In this document: piece by piece, positions 1-8,627 of the stretch | How positions within the stretch are numbered: position 1 is the stretch's first letter | How the letters are laid out: every line of letters starts with the position of its first letter | Source of the DNA: Filobasidium wieringae | Taxonomy: Eukaryota; Basidiomycota; Tremellomycetes; Filobasidiales; Filobasidiaceae | Direction: 5' to 3' | DNA length: 64,000 bases | Assembly (NCBI GenBank): GCA_001600055.1 | Contig: BCIV01000010.1 | Location: 1-64,000 of the forward strand | Program-made: the position numbers and the translations under genes | Notes under the pieces: model-generated | Databases searched by the model: none | Told to the model about the DNA's origin: nothing | What the model saw: only the letters and a program-made list of their open reading frames with translations

Positions 1-1167
1 TCAGGCTCGTTCACTAACCCCTTGGAAGGTGTCCAAGAAGTTTCATCACTCCAAAGCGATCGGAACAGGCCCATCTTTCTTGAGCATCCCCTAGGGGTCC
101 AATCGAGTCCCCTCGTGCACTTCCAAGACGCTGGAGCAAGGGGATCAAGTTTGGACTTGTGCACACCCCCTGGACTCGTTCAGGACGCGTCACTAACCCC
201 ACAGACAAAGTCCCAGCACCTGATCTCCCTCCCTTCGAAACTGGGTGGCCTAGGCGTACTATCTCTCCTGGAATGTGCCCCACTCGCCTATGCAGCCGCT
301 TCAGAGGCCTCGGATCGAATCCTACACCACATACCCATGATCCAAGCCTCTCAGGACGACTCACAAGCACAGGGAACAGGCCCAGTTCGATCCCAAAGGG
401 ACAGGTGTCAAGACCAGTTTGAGACGAGGCATCGCAGCCTGATCACAGGGTGCACACCACAGGAGCGCCTCCTGATCACAGAAGCCTCCAGCTACCTAGG
501 CAGACGATGGATGAGCATCATTCCCTTCAACAACTCGCTCAGACTGTCTGATTTCGAGGTATCAAGTGCCCTACACCTGCGCACACTCCTCCCTGTGCAT
601 GCGACTCATTGCCACCACTGTGGACTTCCCAACGAGCCTGCACACCATGAAGCGTGCATCCACAGACCCAAGTGGACCCTTGCAAGGCATGAGCAGGTCA
701 AGTATGCGATTGCAGACGGTCTCAAGGCCTGCCCATCGCTTGGACAGCTCACCATCGAGCCCTATGTGCCTGGAACAGAGCTCAGGACCGATATCAAACT
801 GTCAGGGAGCCGTGAGGCTGGTACCAGTGCTCAGGAATTCGATATCACCATCGTCTCTCTGGGCTCCTCACTACTGCAAAGGGCCTCGGATCGAGCACAA
901 CAGGATGAGGAACTCGTTTGCCACTCCAACAAGGTACTGCAGGACCGCCTGGAACGAGCTGCAAAGGCCAAGAGCACCAAGTACAGCTCGATCTCAAGCT
1001 CTAGGTTTCGTCCCTTGGTGTTCAGCAGCGGTGGTGCGATGGAGGGAGAGTGCAGGAAGGTGTTTGANGAGTGGCGCAGCCTGATGGCAGTCGGATCTTA
1101 CGAGTTCCTGCTCAAGAGACTCTCACTTCTACTGCTTAGAGCTCGTTTCAGACACTTTGAAGCGTGA
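1..1167 (+). mobile_element. CRE/R2-type LINE, 3' part of the reverse-transcriptase ORF (5' partial)
   Basis: The frame is open from base 1 and ends at the stop at 1165-1167, so this is the C-terminal part of a longer ORF that begins left of the window. A post-RT segment with the phrase LGGLGVLSLLECAPLAYAA is typical of non-LTR retrotransposons. It is followed by a CxxC-x7-H-x3-C zinc cluster (CHHC...H...C, about residues 197-212 from base 22), then a conserved RHE, an RTD and an EFDITIVS segment. That order (zinc cluster, then R-x-D ... D) is the restriction-like endonuclease of the CRE/R2 class of LINEs; an APE-type endonuclease would lie N-terminal. Its 3' end runs directly into telomere-like repeats, as for Cnl1 of Cryptococcus and MoTeR of Magnaporthe. 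One ambiguous base lies at 1068-1069. The RT catalytic domain itself is outside the window, so activity cannot be judged. Confidence 0.82.
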
Positions 1168-1217
1168 GGAAACAGGAGGAAGTAGTGTACAAGGTGCACG
1201 ACTCGTTTGAATGGCTA

Positions 1218-1276
1218 GGAATCGAATACACCTTGTAACTAGACACTCTCTACTGTACTACACCACGTTCTAACCC
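1218..1276 (+). repeat. LINE 3'-terminal sequence, copy 1
   Basis: These 59 bases are the last part of the LINE 3' UTR and are identical to 4157-4215. Copy 1 continues into CTAACCCC and TAACCCCC units. It begins with GGAATCGAATACACC. Confidence 0.95.
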
Positions 1277-1285
1277 CTAACCCCC
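1270..1285. repeat. Telomere-like repeats (CTAACCCC TAACCCCC)
   Basis: Two consecutive 8-base units in the orientation expected for the left end of a chromosome (C-rich strand reading 5' to 3'). The complement is of the TTAGGGG(G) type used by Cryptococcus-like yeasts. They sit exactly at the LINE 3' junction and are followed by A6. Confidence 0.75.
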
Positions 1286-1648
1286 AAAAAATAACTGTAC
1301 GTCTTGTAAACAAAAACGGCGTTGCGCGTCGACAAATTGATAAAATTGGTTCAGATATATTTTGAATAAACAATAAAGAATAAAAAAATCGCTTGCCGCA
1401 TTTGGCGCAGCATACCCGCGGTTTCGTCACAAAACAAACAAACACCCCCACACAACCGATCTCACATATATCCTGGATGTTGTCAAAACCTCCTACGTCA
1501 CGTTGCATAGCACACAGATCACCACCACCACCACACAGACGAACAAACCTCTAGCATCAGCTCTGATTCAACACTGCTGTCGTTTCTCTCCCTCTCTCTC
1601 TCTCTCTCTCACCATCTCCCTGTCCCCTCGTCTCGATCGTTCGCCGCA

Positions 1649-3679
1649 ATGTCGGCAACGACAACCACTCCCCCCTTACCCACCATCATTTGGGACGACC
1701 AGCTCGAGCCCCACAATCCTGTCGACTTTGCTGATTGGCCCACCAAGTTCAGAACGTCCGGAGACGACGATTCGATGCGATACGACCCTGGCCAAAAGCG
1801 AGCCGCCAAGTTTCCCCTGTCGGCCTGGCAGGCAAAGCCTGATGAAGACATCGTAGTCTCCGCGTTCAACAAGATCATCGAATACCGCTGCCCGGAAGAC
1901 CATGCAATCTCCATCGGTGACTCGTATACTTTTCATGGGCTGGAAAAACTAGTCACCACCGACAATGTGGGCTCTGGATCGAGAGAAACGTACGCATCGG
2001 CATGCAAAAGATACACCAAGGGTTTGGAAGACGCCGCAGCGGCACTCGGTATGGATCAGCCTCTCTCCTTTCACTCTTCCGAGGTCTCGGAACTCGACTC
2101 TGACCGTGCTGCCTTTCGCTCGATGGATGACAAGGTTGCCGGACAGAAGCTGCTCAACAGATTGCTCGCTATCCCCTTGAGAGCCGACCTCTTCGTCAAC
2201 GGTTCCGTTTATAATCGAGAGCCACTGCCGTCGCGGCTGTTCCGGTGCGTCCTCTTCGGCGAAGCCAAACCTCCCACAGGATCAATGAGGACACACATCG
2301 CCTACCTCATCCAAGCTCTGAAGTACGCCGTCATCGGGAGAGACATGCATGGGACGGTACACGCGTTGTTGATGGTCGGGATGGCGTTCAGGAGGATCAT
2401 CTGCGATCGATTCAACAACGACATTTACGTGGACATTGGGACGAAGGCGGGCGGGGAGATGATCGAGGTGGAAGAGATGTCGCTGATCAAATTGTTATGG
2501 TACGGATATGTCGAAGGCGCTCCCCCGCAGATGCCGACGACGACGGCTTCTGCGGGCCTCCCCTCGACTAGTCAGGCGCACGTGCATGCGACCGCTGACG
2601 CTGCGAAGTTGAAGGGCATCGGCCTGGTCAAAGCTCTTTCGAAGGCCAAGACCAAACCCTATTCCAGACCTCCGCCCAAGGCGAAAAAGACCCGGAACCC
2701 ATCCCCCCTTGCCGACAACTTGTTCTATCACCTTTCCAAGCCGGATCCTCCGTCGTCTAGACCTCAATCCGATACCGATGCTCGGCATGCTCTCATCTCC
2801 TTCCTCGACCACATGGGTCAGACGCATTCTGATATCCTTCGAGACGTGAACGAAACTCCCGAGAGTCCATTGCGAGGCCTCACCGGCAGGTGGGCAAAGG
2901 TTCGCGACGTCAAGCTGGAGCAACTCGGACTGATGGCGGTCACGATCAAAGCGTGCTGGTCGGATTTGCCGGTGGGCGACACTGAAACGGCGAGCAGTCA
3001 GCATTTGGAGAGCACCGATGCGAAAGACGATTACGGTTGCGACAGTGGGAATAATGACGACGATGATAATGGGCCCAAAGGAGCAGGCGAAGGTGGTGAC
3101 AATGGCGAAGAAGACGCTGGACCTGGGGGGAAAGGCAGACTCGAAACGACCGGCCCTTCTTCCCGAGGCCAGGGACGAGAAGACAGCAGCGGTGATCCGA
3201 GGTCGTCGCAGGATATAATTCGCGGCAATCAAAATCGTTTGGCTTCGGGAATTCGCGTGCCTTCGCAGTTCGGACCGGCCTGTCCGCTTCAAGCCATTCC
3301 CGAAGACTCACAGCTTGCGAGTGCAGCTTCCCTCGACGCAGGCGATCATCCCTCTGACACTTCGCCCACCGGATCGTCCTCTTCTGGACCTCGTACGTTG
3401 TCCTCTTCCACAAATCTTAGTCTACGAACGCCACAATCTACATCTGTCGATGGCTTGCCTAAGATCAAGACCACTTCCTCCAGTCCGGAAGATCAATCTA
3501 GCAGCCAAGATGGGGAGCGATACCCGTCCACCGGCAACGTCATGTTTTGGGATGCGGTGGGGGTCAGTGCTTTCAAAGAGAAGCTCCGAGAGAAGCAAGA
3601 CAAGGAGAAAGAGGAGTTCATGGAAAGGCGACGGGCTTGGCTGGAGCCCTTCGAGCCGTTCACGAGAGCCCGACCTTGA
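1649..3679 (+). CDS. Unknown 676-residue intronless protein between LINE 3' ends
   Basis: I do not recognise this family. The ORF is uninterrupted for 2 kb in a region where most genes have several introns. Residues about 1-290 look like a compact globular domain. The middle is basic and proline-rich (KPYSRPPPKAKKTRNPS, about residues 335-355), likely a nuclear localisation signal. Residues about 455-500 form an acidic and glycine-rich stretch, and residues about 500-630 are Ser/Pro/Gln-rich and probably disordered. The C-terminus is a highly charged helix (KEKLREKQDKEKEEFMERRR). I see no CCHC knuckle, RT or endonuclease motif. It may be the ORF of a non-autonomous telomeric element, or a host subtelomeric protein. 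The start is the first ATG after the CT-rich tract; an upstream plus-strand ORF at 1503 is in another frame. Confidence 0.7.
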   Translation: MSATTTTPPLPTIIWDDQLEPHNPVDFADWPTKFRTSGDDDSMRYDPGQKRAAKFPLSAWQAKPDEDIVVSAFNKIIEYRCPEDHAISIGDSYTFHGLEKLVTTDNVGSGSRETYASACKRYTKGLEDAAAALGMDQPLSFHSSEVSELDSDRAAFRSMDDKVAGQKLLNRLLAIPLRADLFVNGSVYNREPLPSRLFRCVLFGEAKPPTGSMRTHIAYLIQALKYAVIGRDMHGTVHALLMVGMAFRRIICDRFNNDIYVDIGTKAGGEMIEVEEMSLIKLLWYGYVEGAPPQMPTTTASAGLPSTSQAHVHATADAAKLKGIGLVKALSKAKTKPYSRPPPKAKKTRNPSPLADNLFYHLSKPDPPSSRPQSDTDARHALISFLDHMGQTHSDILRDVNETPESPLRGLTGRWAKVRDVKLEQLGLMAVTIKACWSDLPVGDTETASSQHLESTDAKDDYGCDSGNNDDDDNGPKGAGEGGDNGEEDAGPGGKGRLETTGPSSRGQGREDSSGDPRSSQDIIRGNQNRLASGIRVPSQFGPACPLQAIPEDSQLASAASLDAGDHPSDTSPTGSSSSGPRTLSSSTNLSLRTPQSTSVDGLPKIKTTSSSPEDQSSSQDGERYPSTGNVMFWDAVGVSAFKEKLREKQDKEKEEFMERRRAWLEPFEPFTRARP

Positions 3680-4156
3680 AACCAGAGGGTTTTCCCACAG
3701 ATACGTCTCTGGACCGGTCGACCCGGGCTACGCCCAAACTCGCCGCGAGGCTCACTCTATTGCTTCGTTCAGGCGGGGCTCTGTACGTTTTGCGAAGCAG
3801 GGAGATCACACAACAGATATATATGATGGGACGAAATCTCACCAAACATGACGCACCGACACTTGATTATCCATACGCGACAATCGATATACGGCAACCG
3901 AAATATACGCATGTTCACGGCAATGTGATCAACCACCTGTATACACGCACGATTACCGACATACGACCAACCACCTATATACACGCACGATCAGACCGCT
4001 ATACCCGACGCGCCGTCATCTTACGACAACATACACGACACACAATTCTCGAATTTACTTTGCCTTATCCTATATGACCCCCAATCGACTCGTTCGATGA
4101 TCTGTAACTCTTTATGACGCGTGTCCGCTGTGAATATCTCTCGTTCTGAGCTCTTT
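3680..4156. other. Spacer between unknown ORF and LINE 3' terminus copy
   Basis: No convincing gene. It is AT-richer than its surroundings and holds a two-copy tandem repeat of 38-bp period at 3931-3990. In the element model this would be the 3' UTR. Confidence 0.6.
3931..3990. repeat. Two-copy tandem repeat, period 38 bp
   Basis: A 22-base core (AACCACCTGTATACACGCAC plus GA) at 3931-3952 recurs at 3969-3990 with one G/A difference. Neighbouring bases are partly similar (ACCGACATACGACC). Confidence 0.75.
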
Positions 4157-4215
4157 GGAATCGAATACACCTTGTAACTAGACACTCTCTACTGTACTAC
4201 ACCACGTTCTAACCC
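4157..4215 (+). repeat. LINE 3'-terminal sequence, copy 2, ending in one telomere-like unit
   Basis: Identical over 59 bases to 1218-1276, including the terminal TTCTAACCC. Unlike copy 1 it passes straight into unique sequence (ATATGTACTC). It marks either the 3' end of a second element or an older, now internal telomere junction. Confidence 0.92.
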
Positions 4216-4360
4216 ATATGTACTCAGAGGCGCATCATCTCCAGATGCTACTTGACTGACGGCATAATGACATATCGAGAAACATATGGGCTGTCGGAAG
4301 TACACTGAGCTCGATCATACAAACGCCAAATCTCGCTCTTGCGATCGGATCTGACAGCCC

Positions 4361-6836
4361 TCAATATTGCAGCTTGAAGAAGCTTTCGAGTCCTGGATCA
4401 TATGTCACGTTTCCGAATGCACCACCCCCGAAGCTCATGTATTCGCCAACGAAACTTGTTGGCAGCGCCGGTAGATCTTCTGCTCCAGCGAGAAGCATCG
4501 TTTGCATTCCCATGACCATATGGGGCAGGAGATGGCAGTGGATTACCCAGGCTCCCGGCTGCAGATGTAGAGGCTGTTAGCCGGTACAGATAATATTACG
4601 TTCACACTTACATCGACAATGGAGAGCCTGAACAGCCTCCACCCACCCGGACTACTAGCGGTAATGTTCTTTCCTGTATACGACGCACCAGGCCCCGAAT
4701 ACACTATCGATGTGTCTCTTGGAATGGACGAGCCTCGCATGTTGCGCAAAGCTTCATAGCTAAAGTTTCCGGTTCCCGCGCCCATATCCCAATACTATAA
4801 TGCAAAGACGGTCGACTTCCACATCACGGGGTTCAGCAATACGACTTACCTTTGTGCCGTGGAAATGCCACGGATGAGCTTCGACAAAGCCCTGGACACG
4901 ATCGCGTGCGCAGATCAGCACTCGATCCAATCAGCCAAATAACGCATGTACTCACGGTCGGTCCTGCATAATTCTGTACGACGACGTCCAGGACCTCACC
5001 AAGCTTCGCTGGGTAGAAATGATTAACAGGATCAAGACCACCATTTGCAAGAGCGGCGGAATAATCAGGGGTGCGTTGAGATTCCGGGGCCGAGTAGTAT
5101 TGGACAAGGAAGGGCGCTTGGGGATTTGAGGGGGAAGTCTCGCCGAAAAGAGTGGTATTGCTAACGTCCCATCGATAACCTCCCTGAAAGATAGAAAGAG
5201 ATCGGTCGTCCACTATCATATTACCATCGAATCGATACGCCCACCTGTTGCACGATTTGCTCTCCGACAAGAAAGATCTGACGGGTAACCTCGGACTGAA
5301 GTGGCGGATATCTCGTCTTATCAAACGGCGACATATCACTAAGAGCGGCCAAAGGCGAATCGATGAGCTACACTGAGTCTCCCGATATTCAATCCGATAA
5401 CCTACCAGCCCACCCAACCGAAAGTCTCGTTTGGTAAGATTACCGCCGCATTTAGATCCGCCGGTCGGGGTGTCTTGTCAACTGGCGCTTGATCACTCGT
5501 GTCATAAGTCCATCTAGCAGCGCCATATGTGGTGATAGGTCTCCATATCGTTTTGATGTTGAACCAGAACGATGATTTTGCAGGCATCACGTCGGGAGTA
5601 GTGATTAGAACGGAATATCGTTGACCGGCTCCGATCTCAAGATTATCGACAGGAAGTGGATCGAGATATGTACCCTTTCGCGGAAGAGTAAGCATACGCG
5701 AGAATCGTATAAGCTGGCCAGCGCTTACATCTGCCTCGAACAATGTCATATTGTGTCCTTCTAGCTTCAACGAGAGTTGGCTCAGTGCTCTATCAAATAG
5801 CAAACGCGATCAAGACATGGATCAATGCAATGCATAGTCAGCGACTCACGTTGCACCAATCACTCTTAACCGATATTTTGTGCCCGGCTTGACAGCGAAG
5901 TTTTCCCAACCACATTCGCTCGAACAAGTAGTACCGATTGGCAATGTCGGAGATAAAGTAGAGGAGTTACAAGCCGCAAGGGCGTGTCCGTTCACCAGAA
6001 TAGCTTGAGGTTCGCCAATCCAGCCGAACTTCGTACTGAAAGTCGAGAGGATTGAATCTTCCTTGAGCGAACAGTACGCATGATGTATATTCAGAAAGCT
6101 CACGTGTTTTCTAGACCCGCGATGATCGTTTGTTCAGAAGCCTGTGTGACACAAAACATCGTATAAACCCGAGATCCCTATAGGCCCGACTGCCCTTGTT
6201 GGACAGGTATGCCATACGACGGCAAAGACCTTGGCTTACGTGATAACCATCGCTCAAGGTCATAATCAATTCTTCATCCCATTCGACTGGGGTCGCTGTG
6301 CTATTGTCCTTTTCTGGCTCAATGACGATCGGCCCAAAAGCACTCATGGCCTGCATCCCAACGTGGCTGTGGTAGAAGTACGTCCCGATGGAGGGATCCC
6401 GGAGGCCAATAGCGGAAGAAGATGAGGGTAAAAGGAATTCATAATCGAAGAAGTGGAACGGTGGTATCGGCCATTGTGAGGCGAGAGGTGTTCCGTCCGA
6501 GAAAGGCGTTGTGAATTGACTCAATCCATGCCTACGAGAGAAATCGAAACTTGAATCAGCAGTCCTGAGCGTATCATATGACCAAACTTACCAATGCATC
6601 GTCAAATTGTCGTGGGGTAAATCATTGTAGACCCTTATCCAATAGTGTTGTCCTTCGACAAGCGTCAATAGTGGTCCAGGCGAAGTTCCGTTGACGACAG
6701 TACTCAACCGGGGTGTACAGTCAGGCGAGATGACAGTCTGGTTGATCCGAAGGATAAAGTCGGGTTGCCACGCTAAGCAAGTGGCAGCGAAAATGCTCAA
6801 AATCGGTAGTGTAAATCGAACCGTCGAGAGAAGCAT
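4361..6836 (-). CDS. Laccase-type multicopper oxidase, 10 exons, secreted
   Basis: Exons read 6836-6592, 6531-6240, 6141-6104, 6035-5850, 5789-5414, 5367-5245, 5183-4956, 4891-4850, 4794-4612 and 4558-4361. They join in frame to 636 residues. All four copper-ligand motifs are present: HWHG (split by intron 1), HSH in FYHSHVGMQ, HPWHFHGTK, and HCHLLPHMVMGM. The enzyme should oxidise phenols, and possibly metals, with four-electron reduction of oxygen. The N-terminus MLLSTVRFTLPILSIFAATCLA is a signal peptide, and several N-x-S/T sites follow. The start is the ATG directly before this signal sequence; an in-frame ATG 24 codons upstream would bury it. The residue five positions after the HCH Cys-ligand region is Met, which in laccases affects redox potential. 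In related yeasts laccases make melanin, but substrate cannot be assigned. The gene is subtelomeric, the first host gene inside the LINE region. Confidence 0.92.
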
Positions 6837-7811
6837 CGCTGGGTTGATAGATGTCTTGCAAGAGTCGGGCACATGAACCAGGAGGAGACGGCTGATCACG
6901 CAGATCACGGTTGCACCTTGTACGAATTATATCCTCTTCACACATCAGACACGATCGGTACGGACCGATCCCCGAGGTCACGGGAGCCCTTTCTGGTTTC
7001 GACTGATGGTGTCGGTAGCTATTGAGCGTATCAGGGGACTCCATGGGGTCCTCTTCGCGCGCACGCTCTCAAGGTTCTCGGACCGGTCGACAATAATAGA
7101 AATCCATTGGTAGGCGAGGAATAGTAGTGGACATCTTGCACAGCACGTACAGCCCGGACTGTATTTGACTATCGTTCAGGTCCGACCCCTTCTTTGGGTG
7201 TTCGAGCGGTTTGAATTGGGAACCTACCATCAGAAACGCCATAGCCTATAGAACCATGATGTCACGGATTCACGACGCAGGCTTACTGTGGAGATATTTA
7301 TTGAGAATGTCAATTGACAAGGGGAAGGATATCACTCGACGAAATCACGAGTGAGCAAAAGTTGACTTGTAAGCTAAAATGACCGTCTTGTTCGATTGTC
7401 GGCTGTGAGTTTCCGGATGCAAATTCTCATTCCAGGGTATGCGATCTCAACGCTTTAGCCGTGAAGTGAGCTATTGATGGCCTCTGATAACACGACATCC
7501 ACCCGCTCGACCGTGGTACACATGAGATTGTCGTACCCGCCGTATTCTCGTTTTCTGATCTTCTGCTCTATCTACGATGCCATCCGCAAAAATTTACTAG
7601 TCACTCATCTAGTCATTATAACGCCATCGCTTCGCCACTAACGAATCTTCACAGCTCAGTCAGTAAGAGGAACATGTTCTCGATGAAGAACTTCTCGAAA
7701 GCCTTTTTTACACAGTAGTATAAATCACATGAGCGTGTTCCACGCACCTGTTGCCAGATTCCCATGAGGGCCAGTACGCGAATCAACAAGTCAATTGTGT
7801 TACTCAACCTA
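6837..7811. other. Intergenic stretch upstream of the laccase
   Basis: No ORF with coding character seen on either strand. It presumably holds the laccase promoter (minus strand, just above 6836). Confidence 0.5.
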
Positions 7812-8237
7812 CTACCCTCCCCCCCTTTCCGTGGCGGCTTTAACGATACCAGTGACTTTGCTACAATCGTCTTCTTGGTAAGGTCTAACTCCGTAGATGC
7901 GCAAAGTTCCCAGAATGGCCGTAATGTTTCTGGACACACTCCAGTTGTTCATCCCTGAATCTATAGTCGGCACGGTGAGAAGTAGGATCCGCTTCGAGGT
8001 CGGCGAGAAACCGGTTAATGTCTTCGGAGGAGGCGTCGTCTTCTGGAGCCTCGCCATTGGCTTTGAATGCTCTCATGATGAGTCGACCTTCCTCTCGATC
8101 ATCTTCCTTGTAAATGGACAGTCCGTAAGCTAACAGGAATTGTATTTGCCATCCCAACGCTTCTTCAGCCACGCTTTCTCATCCTCTGTGAGAGGTGCAG
8201 CATCTTGGCCGACCGTTTGGGTTTGCTTAGGAGGCAT
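7812..8237 (-). pseudogene. Decayed small gene with two copies of a W-x3-(W/Y)...YG...D motif
   Basis: Reading starts at the ATG 8237-8235 (MPPKQTQTVGQDAAPL). The first frame stops after 34 codons (KRWDGKYNSC, stop near 8135). A second frame carries on the same protein sense without a gap (FLLAYGLSIYKEDDREEGR ... ADLEADPT), consistent with loss of one T in a short T run near 8140. A further frame change near 7905 is needed to continue through IYGVRPYQEDDCSKVTGI to a stop at 7812. The two halves are similar: W-L-K-K-R-W-x5-F-x3-YG-L-x2-Y-K-x-D-D and V-Q-K-H-Y-x5-F-x3-YG-V-x2-Y-Q-x-D-D. I recognise no named family; it resembles small conserved fungal proteins of unknown function. Real decay or assembly error cannot be separated here. 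Confidence 0.55.
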
Positions 8238-8627
8238 TAAGCTTTGACTGAAATAGGTGTTTTCATAACGCACTTTCCCGATAGAAAGCATATATCTAAG
8301 GCGAGTGAGCTCACCAGAATGTCGTTCCATGCTCAGTATGGGCTTACCTGTCTCGTAATACATTGACTGGGGACTGTACGAAATAATCCAGTTGGATTGG
8401 AGATCGGAGAAGGGTATGTATCGTATCTTCGTGACTGACATGACTTGAATGCAGGCGACGATTGCAATCACGTGATGATACCGCACGTGATGACCCCGTG
8501 TCGACCTCGTGTCACCGCGTGACTGCTCGACGTGTCGCGTCACGTGACGCTGTCCTCAGAATTCGTCATCTAAATCTAGCTTGATACAATCTTCTATCGT
8601 TTACGTAGCTGACAGTATGCCAACTTC
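8238..8627. other. Intergenic stretch with E-box cluster
   Basis: Between the decayed gene and the 3' end of the P450 gene. It contains three CACGTG cores between 8468 and 8550 and no supported ORF. Confidence 0.6.
8467..8550. promoter_or_regulatory. Cluster of three CACGTG elements incl. 14-bp palindrome
   Basis: ATCACGTGAT at 8467-8476, GCACGTGA at 8483-8490, and GCGTCACGTGACGC at 8537-8550, a perfect 14-bp palindrome. CACGTG is the core bound by bHLH/bZIP regulators (Cbf1-, SREBP- or USF-type). The cluster lies about 230-310 bp upstream of the decayed gene. Confidence 0.5.

Larger units (their letters stand above)
1286..4215 (+). mobile_element. Candidate non-autonomous telomeric LINE-like unit carrying its own ORF
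   Basis: Inference. The unit is bounded on the left by telomere-like repeats and on the right by a 59-bp exact copy of the LINE 3' terminus that also ends in CTAACCC. Inside is a single long intronless ORF (1649-3679) with no reverse-transcriptase motif, preceded by a CT-rich stretch (about 1585-1619). Magnaporthe MoTeR2 has the same layout relative to MoTeR1: shared ends, different ORF, telomeric location. The LINE's own 5' end is outside the window, so sharing of the 5' end cannot be tested here. Alternative: a host subtelomeric gene flanked by one LINE and one heavily 5'-truncated LINE copy. Confidence 0.45.

Noticed and set aside
1503..1856. 117-codon ORF overlapping the start of the unknown telomeric ORF
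   Set aside because: It is low-complexity (Thr, Ser-Leu from the CT tract) and out of frame with the much longer ORF beginning at 1649.
8130..8543. 137-codon minus-strand ORF as a full gene
   Set aside because: Only its last 35 codons (from the ATG at 8237) look like conserved protein; the rest runs through the CACGTG cluster and has no coding character.
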